Under the pieces are notes generated by a model. The model saw only the letters and a program-made list of their open reading frames with translations. It searched no databases and had not been told where the DNA came from. From positions 23,215,767-23,279,766 of the forward strand of contig CM067521.1 in the NCBI GenBank assembly GCA_034509495.1: a stretch of DNA of 64,000 nucleotides, read 5' to 3'. This document shows, one piece after another, positions 55,601 to 64,000 of this stretch; the stretch's first letter is position 1; each line of letters starts with the position of its first letter. The translations under genes were made by a program, and so were the position numbers. This stretch comes from Acestrorhynchus altus (taxonomy: Eukaryota; Chordata; Actinopteri; Characiformes; Acestrorhynchidae).

Positions 55601-55604
55601 TCTG

Positions 55605-55692
55605 CAGGAAAAGTCTGCACAGAAATAAAGGTGTCAAAAAGGGTTCATGCCATGGAAGAACCATTGTTGGTTTCCTAACAAACCTTTCAGCA
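55605..55692 (+). mobile_element. GGTTC-family repeat fragment
   Basis: CAAAAAGGGTTCATGCCATG, GAAGAACCATTGTTGGTTTC, CTAACAAACCTTTCAGC has the 'GGTTC..GAAGAACC..TTTGGTTCC' rhythm of a common fish short repeat. Confidence 0.55.
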
Positions 55693-56190
55693 GATGGCTC
55701 TGGTAAAATGGACTTCTTTTGGGAAACAAATGCGATTCATCTGTGGCATCGCTCCGAGAAAACCCTTTCTGACACCTTTATTTTCAAGAGGGTGTAGAAC
55801 AAAGGGCCCGCAAAAGCACCGGCTCCAGGACCCACCTGTCCCCCAGGTTGTTTTAATCACATCTGTAACTACCATAGTAGGACGTGTTAATGACAAACAT
55901 GTGTGCTGTAAAGAAGCCGGGCAATCAGAGGTTTCTCCTTCCCCCTGGTCAGGAGTGCTATTACACAGGACCCCTGATGGCCCAGGCCCCAGCTTTGATA
56001 CGTTCTGTGGTGCACAGCTCTTTGGCTGACCTTCTTAAAGGCCAGTAAAAGCAAAATTCCACATACGGATTTGCAGTTTGTGGACAAAAACCCGCTCGTA
56101 CACTATTAAAAACGACCAGCAAGGTGGGATGGGGGGGGGCACGCCAAGGCGCACTCGTTCCAGTCAATCTGCACTCTGTTTTGAGCTTTT
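55693..56190. other. Unique sequence
   Basis: Overlapping frames of 66-111 codons without domains. G9 lies at about 56131. Confidence 0.35.
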
Positions 56191-56194
56191 CAGC

Positions 56195-56515
56195 CTGTCA
56201 TGGTGAAATAAAATTCACCTTGCTTGAGCACATTAAATGTCGAGGGGATAATTGCTTTTAGGGTTTGATTTTGACTGTGGCGGCGCAGAAAGAATGAACA
56301 CAAATGCTGTAACCATGCAAAGCAAAGAACATAAGCAAGCGGCGAAGCATGAAAAGATCTCTGGCGGGGCATTGGCAAATGAATAGAGTAAACCGCAGTA
56401 AATTAAGAGATGCATCAAGGTGGAGGCCGCCCGGTGGAAACGGAGAGTGGCTGATTTGCGTAATCTCCTCAATGAAATTGACTTTTAAATACAATATTCA
56501 ATTTGCGAGTGGCTT
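56195..56515. other. Candidate conserved non-coding block
   Basis: Repeat-free and non-coding, with GGATAATTGCTTTTAGGG, CAAATGAATAGAGTAAACCG, AGTAAATTAAGAGATGCATC and TTGCGTAATCTCCTCAATGA. Among the most convincing enhancer-like stretches by eye. Confidence 0.42.
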
Positions 56516-56527
56516 GAAACAGGAGCT

Positions 56528-56569
56528 TTCGCTTTTTTTCTTTTTCTTTTTTTCTTTTTTTTTTTTTGG
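56528..56569. repeat. (T)n/(CTTTTT)n tract
   Basis: T-rich with regular C interruptions; a separate T18 lies at about 56792-56809. Confidence 0.9.
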
Positions 56570-56570
56570 C

Positions 56571-58245
56571 CGATAATAACAAAATAATATGAACAGGACA
56601 TAAAAGCAAACATCAAAATGACAAGAGCCTGGCTTAAAGGGTGGAACACAATTCCATGGAGCTTTTCCAAGGTACAAACACTCAGTCTGAAGGCCTTCGC
56701 TAACAAGGGCATATCGAATTAGTTCTGCTCTGGCCTTTCAGCTTTTACAACAATAACAAGGCAAAGCTTTGAATCTCAACAAGATGGGAATATTTTTTTT
56801 TTTTTTTTTGAACCATACGAGAACATACAGTACTAAAAACAAGGAGAGACCTTCATAAAATAGCTGACTCACAAAAGTACCATAGGTACACTAGGTGGAC
56901 ATGCTTTTGGACACTGACTGTCCTGAACGACAAGATGTTATGGACATATGGATGGATTTTTTTTGAGCCATGCAGGACACTGACCCATAAATATCATGTT
57001 TTGCCAGTGATAACAAAAGCATAATTTGATATGAATCATTTTTCACTTGTAGTTCATTGAAAGCTGCATGGTATTGAAAAATCGGTGAAAGTGAGAACTT
57101 TGAACTTTGAATCAAAACCACATTTGAATGCTGATATTTTATTATGATCTGAATTTTTTTTGATCTGCACAAAGATGCCCTGTTTTGTGGAAAGCAAGGC
57201 CATATGTTTGGTCTCAAAATTGGTAAGAACACCCATCCATAACTCTCTGTAGATGGAGGTCAATATAACCTATTTTCCTCAAATAACCTCAGATTTACAC
57301 ATTCTTTGGCCTGCTTGCGATTCACCGTATCCTGTGATCCACAGGTGGTGTTATTTCACCAAATACAAGCAACTATTTAGCTAAATTTTTAACATTCTTT
57401 TTTGCGTGTCGGCACCCTTAATTTGAGCGCAATGCTTGAAAAACACTTGCTACATCGTACGACTCCAGAAACCTCCTTCTAGTCTCATATGTATCAATGT
57501 GTCTTGAAACTACGCTGGCCTTGCAGCCCACGACTCCCTACACCTTCATCCAACAATCAGCAGTCATGGGCTCCTCTAAGCAACTGCCTAGCACTCTAAA
57601 AATCTCAAAGCTGACGCCCATAATGGAGAAGAAATGGTAGACTGATGAAGTTAAGTAAGAATGTACAATCACGGCGACTCAAGAACCCTTTGAATGCTTA
57701 AAGGTAATTTATACGGATATGAATACGTCCATTTACGCGATGTATCCATCACTGCCTCTGTATTTCTATGTGCCTTTTTCATTTGCATCCACTAGAGGGC
57801 AGTTTAAAGGTTTCAAACTACAATAAAAATATGACTTTTTTAAATTAAGGCTTGTCTTTATGTTATGGTAAACTACTGGTTCCACTGCTCCCATGCTTTC
57901 CGGTGGCATTGCTCCATCCTCATCTGTAAACTGTCAGAGAACATGTTCAAAAGGCTCTATCCTTATCCATGTTCCTTTACACCACCTCAAAGGGTTCTCC
58001 TGGAGCTACATGCCAAGGAACCCCCATTCATCACTTTTTAGACCCCTTTTGCTTAACATTGTTCTGTATCCTCTGCTGTTCTGTCCCTAAACCTTCTCCA
58101 CAACCTTCCAGAGGCAGTTTGACAGTTACTTCATGGTATGGATTGTATGAAAGCGATGTCGTGCTCATTCTCTGACTGAAAAGGTAATTACGGGTCGTCA
58201 TACCTCTGCCGCAAGAACCAGCTAGGCCTCATTAGGTCTAATAGA
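56571..58245. other. Unique sequence
   Basis: Near 56890-56912 GGTGGACATGCTTTTGGACA resembles a family A end. Frames up to 113 codons have no domain. Nothing else was recognised. Confidence 0.35.
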
Positions 58246-58249
58246 TGTC

Positions 58250-58470
58250 CTCCTTTGTGATGACCAACCAGTTGCTATGCCATTACCAATCAAACACAGG
58301 TGCGGCGAAGCGAAAGCACAGCAACACCGGCTCAGGCCGTAATCAGAGTGTTTACACCAACTGTCGGCGAAGAACCGACACGTCCTCCGAGCTGCGCGCA
58401 CACACGCGCGGGGACGAGAGAGAGCAGAGACGCACCGCAGGTCTAAAATCACTCTTATTTCTCCTATCAA
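58250..58470. other. CpG-rich unique stretch
   Basis: Contains TGCGGCGAAGCGAAAG, CTGTCGGCGAAGAACCGACA, a GAGCTGCGCGCACACACGCG stretch and CGGGGACGAGAG, with far more CpG than its surroundings. It could be an unmethylated regulatory stretch. A 126-codon plus frame across it has no domain, and GC density falls quickly after 58470. Confidence 0.35.
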
Positions 58471-58860
58471 ACAAAGACAAAGAATTATACAAAAGAGCGA
58501 GACAGGCTAGTCAAACAAAAAGAGAGATAAATGAAAGGGGAGGAAGCGTGGTCATAAAATCCAGGAAGGCTGTGACAGATATTAAAACAGCTCGGCCGTC
58601 CAGGAAGGTAATATGGAGAGATTAGTGGGAGAGGAGAGAGCTTGGAAAAGAGAAGTGCAACAAAAAAAGCTCTGTGTTCCTGCAGAAACCCAACACGCCA
58701 TATTTTCTGTGGTAGCTCCAGAAAGATACCAATCTCTCTCAGTCTTTCTTTTGCCCTCTTTCACGGGATCCCGCACTTTTTTGTCCTTCTGGCCTTCCTT
58801 GTCCCTCTCCACTGTTGGAATGATGCTGTAAAGGAACTATTTCTGATTCCCTAAAGATAT
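58471..58860. other. Unique sequence
   Basis: Nothing recognised. Confidence 0.35.
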
Positions 58861-59059
58861 TTCAGTTGGTGACTGAATTAGGAGTTTAAGAACCTATGAC
58901 GTGCAAAGGTTCTACACCGAATATGTTTTTAATCTGGACATATGTTAGGACCAAGAAATGTTTAGGTACTCAAGAACCAATACACTCTATAAAATAAAGG
59001 TTCTTTTTTATATTTTATTCCAACATCCAATCATCCCAACACTCAGAGGGTGAAGACAC

Positions 59060-59285
59060 GTGAATGCACCCAACACCTCTTTTCACGCTGCCCTCAATGC
59101 ATCTTTTCTCAGCAGCCAAAGCGCTCGGAGGAAAGCCCTTGGTCCCCAGCTCTGAAACAGCAGATAACAGATGCCTGTGCCGACCAGCATTGCACTGGTG
59201 GTGCTACGGTGAGACAGCGCCACCTATTCAAACCTGCGATCCTCAGATCACAGTGTTGACTGCTGAGCCACTCAGCGTAACAAAT
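59060..59285 (+). mobile_element. SINE-like repeat copy
   Basis: CAGCTCTGAAACAGCAGATA, GCCTGTGCCGACCAGCATTG and a closing B-box-like TTCAAACCTGCGATCCTC, then a GACTGCTGAGCCACTCAGC tail. It shares its end type with 32585-32930. Confidence 0.55.
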
Positions 59286-59711
59286 GGTTGTTTCAGTGAT
59301 GCTGAAGAAGAATCACCTTTGGTTACATTCAGAAAGATGTTTTAATAGATGTGTGAAAGTGAAGAACCTTTCAAGTGTTTAATAAAAGCATTCACTAGGT
59401 GTAAAGGTACTTCTCATGGTTGCTTAATGAACCAAAGGTGGTTCTATGGAATTACTATAGGAACCTTTGTAAGCACCTTGATTATGAAGGCCAATTTTGT
59501 GGGACACTTTTTGTAGTTTGACGTACGTTTATTTGCCATTTTTATTAATTAGAATTTATGGGAGACACACATATTATGCCATATATTGACATTTTCAGGA
59601 GATATTAAGCTACTCAAGATATTCCTAGATGTACAGAATTTAGATATTTGTATGAATTTGTATGAAGGATGGCCAACGGACCCTCATTTTCCTCTATAAA
59701 TCAATTTCTGA

Positions 59712-59975
59712 ATCAGGTATGTCATTAGCCCCACCCCCTCTTTCTGATCACATGCCGTCTGCATGCAGGTGGACAGAGCAGTAAACATGCACTGGAAGCT
59801 CCTTTGGCGTTTAAACTGATTTAATTCAGTTTGAAATTAATTTTATCTGTTTTTTGAGCTGAATTATATAATTATATAATGTCACACATTGAAGGCACCA
59901 TAACAGGGTAGGTCTCGCAGTTTGCTTTGTGTATCATGTTTGTAGGTTACTCTGATCGTGAGTTAGAAAGTCTAG
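59712..59975 (+). mobile_element. Family C copy 3
   Basis: TATGTCATTAGCCCCACCCC, CTCTTTCTGATCACATGC, GTGGACAGAGCAGTAAACAT, GCACTGGAAGCTCCTTTGGC, GTTTAAACTGATTTAATTCA and GTATCATGTTTGTAGGTTAC, then CTGATCGTGAGTTAG. It has one copy of the segment that is duplicated at 38552-38655. Confidence 0.75.
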
Positions 59976-60250
59976 ATTAGGACATGTAATTGCCCATGAT
60001 GCAGATCTTAAGAGTTAAAGAACCTTTCATAACCAACAAAGGGTTCCACAGATTCCGTGTGCTCTTCCACTTTGGGAATGATGGTGTAAATGAGCCACTT
60101 CTGATGTATTTAAGAAATGTAAACAGATGGGATCTCAATGTGAAGAAATTTCTTGAAGAACCGACATGTTCTATAACAACCGAATGTCTTTCATAGGGCC
60201 GTATGTCCGAACTAAAACATTTAGGCGTCGTTATTTTTTAAGAGCGTATA

Positions 60251-61390
60251 ACTCGCCATATGGACACACAGATGCTCACGGTTATGTTTAATATTTTTCA
60301 TTGGCCAACAAATAATGGAGGAAATTTATTGCAACACTGTTGGTTCTGTACTTTATGACTCTCTTGGATGGACGAAGCAGTGAAGGCTTGGACAATTCAA
60401 ACAGCTTATTTAAGGCCCAGCTTTGTATGGTCACTATCTGGTCTGGAAATGTAACTTCTTTCCGCTATCCATCTTCCTGCTCCCTCGGACAAAAAAGGGG
60501 GCATTTAACGTCAGATTCAAGCAAGCCCCTACAGACGAGCGATGGGGAAGAGGCAGGCCAGGTAATATTTCATCAGTTGGAGATTTATGTGAGGAACTTT
60601 AGCTCTTCAGCCGTTTTTATGCCGGAGAGCGATTGAAATGAACAAACTGTTCTCCAACCACACGGCCGTGAACGTTTAAGAAATAAATAGCTCCATTAAA
60701 TTCTGTGACTGCGACAAATCAATCGGTTCACCTTTGTCCCTCTCCAGTGTGGAGCATGCATGAATGTGTGTGCTCTCACCTACAGAAAATAGTGTTGTTT
60801 TAAAACTGATTATTTCTGAACAGCTTGTAGACTTCAATAACCGCCGTGAGCCACAATATTGGCAGAAAAACAGACATGTGCCTCCAGTTTGGCATTGAAC
60901 TTTAACCTGTATAAGTCTGGATTTTTTTTTTTTTGTTGTTTTGCTTTGATAAAGTACACAATGAACAGTGTTAACAGTGTAGTTTGGCGGATGAATTGAC
61001 TTACTAATGGGACAGTCATAAAAAGGTGGATGAACCATAAACCCTAAATGGTGATCCAGGAGAGCTTCTCAGAAGGTAACAGAACAGGAATTCTTTTACA
61101 ATGGAGCATGAAAACTGAATGTAATATCTGGGATTTTTTGCTTGGACTGTGTTTATGCCACTCTTCAGTAAACGTTAAAATATTTTGCAATTATTTGGCA
61201 AATATAGGTACATCAAACGGCAAAAAAACAAAATTACCCTATAAAGGTTCTAAAGGTTAAATGGGGCAGTCGGTCTCAACGCAGTTGAGGAGTTTTCCAC
61301 TCGCTGAATACAAAACTGCAGCAAGTGAAGGTGGAAATCAAGAAATCTCAAGGGAAGAACTCCAAACCATCTATTAAAATAATTCTATAT
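60251..61390. other. Candidate conserved block at 60400-60690, then unique sequence
   Basis: 60400-60690 is repeat-free with GTAATATTTCATCAG and TTTATGCCGGAGAGCGATTG words. A T12 run lies at about 60922-60934. The 98- and 120-codon frames have no domain. Confidence 0.35.
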
Positions 61391-61394
61391 GTTC

Positions 61395-61690
61395 AATATA
61401 TGTATGAATGCATTCAGCTTTTTTAAATTGCACCCATTGCTGACACAGATGTGCAAATGCACACATCTTTTCTAGTCCCTGTAGAGAGGTACTGCCAATA
61501 GAATAGGACTCTCTGGAGCAGAAAAACATGAACCTGTTGGCACCATGCTGCCTTATACCAGGGGTGGACTAGAGGGCAATGGCATTGGGCTGTGGAGCAG
61601 TGGAACTGCGTTCTCTGGAATGATGGTGTTCCATCCAATACTTTGAGATGAGATGGGATGAAATGGTGCACATCCATATGTTCAGACCAT
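61395..61690 (+). mobile_element. Family A copy, nearly complete body
   Basis: GAATGCATTCAGCTTTTTTA, TTGCACCCATTGCTGACACA, GATGTGCAAATGCACAC, GTCCCTGTAGAGAGGTAC, CTGCCAATAGAATAGGACTC, CTGTTGGCACCATGC, GCTGTGGAGCAGTGGAACTG, TTCTCTGGAATGATGG and CCATCCAATACTTTGAGATG. The last block is the single-copy version of the segment amplified as 51-bp units at 18138-18341. Confidence 0.8.
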
Positions 61691-61739
61691 TCACCTGGAT
61701 GCCCGCTGGACGTCTTATTTGTTTCAAACAATGCATATA

Positions 61740-62225
61740 AATTCACGTGCTTTTGCTGGACGGATGGAGATCACTCACGCCTCCTTTACATATAATGGAG
61801 ATGCCATGTTGGCTGAAGGAAGCTTTAATTACAGCCTTCCCGAGTGTGCAGGCTTTCCATTGACAAGCTTAATGTACGGCTACTTCCACGAGCAATTTTT
61901 CCTGTCCGTGGCCACTCCCTCCCAATCACACTACACTACAATTTGACTGTCTCAGTGTACATCCTCTCTCATCTGCACAAATATGAAGGGACTGCTTACT
62001 CTTCTACAGCACATCCAGTGCTCTCTGTTTAATGATGAAATATCTAATAGGTCCAAATGTAATGGGATGTTGCATCACAGCTTTGAACATTGTTACTTTT
62101 TTCCTTTCGTGTTGAAAACACAGGCGTATTGATTGATAGTGGCATTGAAAGAGTCATTCACACTCAACACTTTATTAGAGGCTGTGTTCGTCTAGGCCTT
62201 CTTTGCCTTTGCACAATTACAGAAT
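61740..62225. other. Candidate conserved non-coding block
   Basis: Repeat-free, with TACATATAATGGAGATGCC, AGCTTTAATTACAGCC and CATTGACAAGCTTAATG words. Frames of 60-75 codons lack domains. Confidence 0.38.
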
Positions 62226-62229
62226 ACAC

Positions 62230-62360
62230 CCCCGTCTGCTGCCAGGATTCATTTGTGCAAGCCATCTTCTAGCACCTCATCAGTGGTCAGTTTCTGACCA
62301 CAGAGATCCTCTCTTAGGGGGATATGTTTGGTTGGTGGTCCACTTTCAAACTAACAGCTC
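62230..62360 (+). mobile_element. Family D fragment, copy 3
   Basis: CATCTTCTAGCACCTCATCA, GTGGTCA, GGTTGGTGGTCCACTTTC correspond to the middle of family D, of which GGTTGGTCGAC survives at 30640-30650. The arms are gone. Confidence 0.5.
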
Positions 62361-62576
62361 AAAAAACCTCTGCAACACTACCCACTATCCACTACCTACT
62401 ACACATTAGTGTTTTGAACATTCAGATCATTTCTATATTACGTCCATCAGTCCAAGATCAGGTCTGCTATTTGGACGTCTAACTATGACCCCACTTAGAT
62501 GTTAAACATTTGAACGAAACATTTGGACATCGTGTGCATGTCTAAGACAGGTGCAGGAAATTGACATTATTAATAA

Positions 62577-62579
<3 letters not shown>

Positions 62580-62645
<66 letters not shown>
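62580..62645. repeat. (AT)n(AC)n microsatellite
   Basis: About 26 AT units, then seven AC units; the AT part is self-complementary. Confidence 0.97.
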
Positions 62646-62769
62646 TTTAATTTATGACAAATATCAAGATTATCAATATTGATGATGTATATTAAATATA
62701 ATTTAGATTATCTATTAAATTTCATTTCTTACTAATCGTTTATTTGAGTACATTTTATTTCTGTATTTA

Positions 62770-62826
62770 TTTAATTAATTAACCAGTTTAGGTATTTATT
62801 CATTCATTTATTTATTTATTTATTTG
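62770..62826. repeat. (TTTA)n / (ATTC) tract
   Basis: Degenerate TTTATT units ending in five TTTA repeats. Confidence 0.9.
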
Positions 62827-63059
62827 GAAATGCAATTTTTGTAAAATTATGCCACTCTGATTGGCCGAGGCAACACGCCGATCATTTGGATTTTTCATGT
62901 TCTGAATCTTGGATCTTCTGAAGTGGCACTACGGTTATGTACAGAGCCCAGATCAGGCCTATAAACGAGTGTAAATTTGATGTAGAAAAGACGTCCACAA
63001 TGACCTCATTTGGACTAGAATTGGGGACGTCAATACTGGACGTATGGACGACATCAGAA

Positions 63060-63230
63060 AAAAGATCAAACGTGCATCGATTTTTGCTGATAAGAAGATG
63101 AAGAAAGAATGATAGGTCATTGCTCCTACAACTAGACAAGCCCAAAGTGGTTTCTGTTGGGGGAAGCGCTCAAAATCTGGTTTGTGGACTTGAACAGAAC
63201 CCGTTTCACATTGGTGGAAAAGGCCTAATT
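63060..63230 (+). mobile_element. Family F copy 3, partial
   Basis: AGATCAAACGTGCATCGATT, TTGCTGATAAGAAGATGAAG, AGGTCATTGCTCCTACAACT, AACAGAACCCGTTTCACATT and GGTGGAAAAGGC parallel 2100-2245 and 51425-51640. The left part is missing. Confidence 0.6.
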
Positions 63231-64000
63231 GGTGAGGAACTGTCACATTCAACATGGCTCACATTCTCGTATGAGCATTTTAATCTGTGTCAAATATTTT
63301 CAAAAATGGAGGAAAATCTCATTTTAAACAAACAAGGAGGGCTATTATTAACATCACCTATTTGTCGGTGGGACACCTCATAAGAGGGGCCATTGCGACA
63401 AGGTGAACTGACCCACAGGATGGCATGACTTACTATTATCAACATTACAACTGTTTAAGGTGAGCAACGTCTACCAACTCCAAAGATGGCACTCATACCT
63501 CAATCTGGCCCCAAAGTACAAGTGAGTGGCAGTGGTAGAAAAACGACGGCGTTTTTCATGGTCCTGATTAAACTCTGCTAGTGTAATAATTTGTATAAAT
63601 ATCTCCAGCGGATGGAATTCGAGAGCAGGTTCCTTAGGAAAACAGTACATCATGCCAGACGCTGCAGGATACACAGTGTGAAATGAGTGTGATTACTTCT
63701 TGTGATTATAATGTTCAACAGAGCGGTCGGTGTTTATCACGGCCGTCAGTTATCACTTCTGATTCGCATGCATTCATCTCGCAGCTACGGGAATGATAAA
63801 TCGGATCACTTGGTTTTCGTTTTTGTGCCACAAAGTGTTTAGGCTAACTCACTTCTATTAATGCTCTTTTGAAACTGACTGGCCTCCTACGCATTGTCCT
63901 GGTGATTCTTCTTTTTGAGTTCATTTTCTGTCGGCTAAACATTTATTACCTCGTTTTCTCCGAGCAGGCAGTGAAATCTTTAGTGACAGCGAAGGGGTGA
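63231..64000. other. Unique sequence, candidate conserved block at 63600-63900
   Basis: 63600-63900 is repeat-free with GTGATTACTTCTTGTGATTA, ATTCGCATGCATTCATC and GGGAATGATAAATCGGATCA words. The window ends here with no gene in sight. Confidence 0.35.

Larger units (their letters stand above)
58861..60250 (+). mobile_element. GGTTC-family element(s), broken up by other repeats
   Basis: TTTAAGAACC and GCAAAGGTTCTACACC near 58887-58917, TACACTCTATAAAATAAAGG plus TTCTTTTTTA near 58981-59010, GAAGAACCTTTCAAGTG and GGAACCTTTGTAAGCACC at 59360-59480, GTTAAAGAACCTTTC and AAGGGTTCCACAG near 60013-60050, and TTATTTTTTAAGAGCGTA near 60231-60248. The first and last TACACTCT / AGAGCGTA words could be terminal inverted repeats. 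Segments 59060-59285 and 59712-59975 belong to other families. Confidence 0.45.

Overview
The window is eukaryotic, almost certainly teleost fish, nuclear DNA, and I find no intact protein-coding gene, tRNA or rRNA in it. The evidence is dense vertebrate-style microsatellites, long (A)n and (CT)n tracts, fossil Tc1 and mariner transposases, hAT-type short inverted-repeat elements, tRNA-derived SINE fragments, LINE 3' ends, and minisatellites embedded in dispersed elements. Several dispersed families here resemble repeats I associate with otophysan fishes (characins, catfishes, electric fishes). That placement is from memory and was not checked.

Layout. 1-2.7 kb: a mirrored ATT/AAT trinucleotide block, microsatellites and one repeat inserted in another. 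2.7-7 kb: unique sequence, a nine-unit 66-bp minisatellite (4340-4933), a SINE-like fragment and a mariner fossil. 7-13 kb: a GGAT microsatellite, a LINE tail, candidate conserved non-coding blocks, a SINE and a second mariner fossil. 14-21.2 kb: a LINE open-reading-frame remnant, a foldback element, a 51-bp array inside a dispersed element, a hAT-type element with its target duplication, and a 24-bp array of 23 units open on both strands. 21.8-23.6 kb: two arrays of one 65-bp satellite in opposite orientation around about 1.16 kb of unique sequence. 24-32 kb: unique and CNE-like sequence with scattered repeats. 32.5-34.3 kb: a Tc1 transposase fossil and a microsatellite island. 34-47 kb: mostly unique, with a CpG-rich stretch holding one possible orphan exon (37095-37219), a foldback, another Tc1-superfamily fossil, and an element split by a LINE tail. 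47.5-48.7 kb: an old about 100-bp tandem array with an internally deleted Tc1-like transposon inserted in it (47631-48151). 49-64 kb: unique blocks alternating with further copies of the same families and a long (AT)n tract.

Open frames above 60 codons are explained by repeats or chance. The three longest repeat-derived frames (20371-21219, 4316-4954 and 18098-18364) exist because their tandem units (24, 66 and 51 bp) are multiples of three. Between the repeats lie many 200-600-bp blocks of balanced composition, rich in ATTA/TAATTA-type motifs and free of coding potential. I read these as candidate conserved non-coding elements, so the window is probably a gene desert or long intron near a developmental regulator. 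That is inference: without alignment to another fish it cannot be proven, and I could not name the locus.
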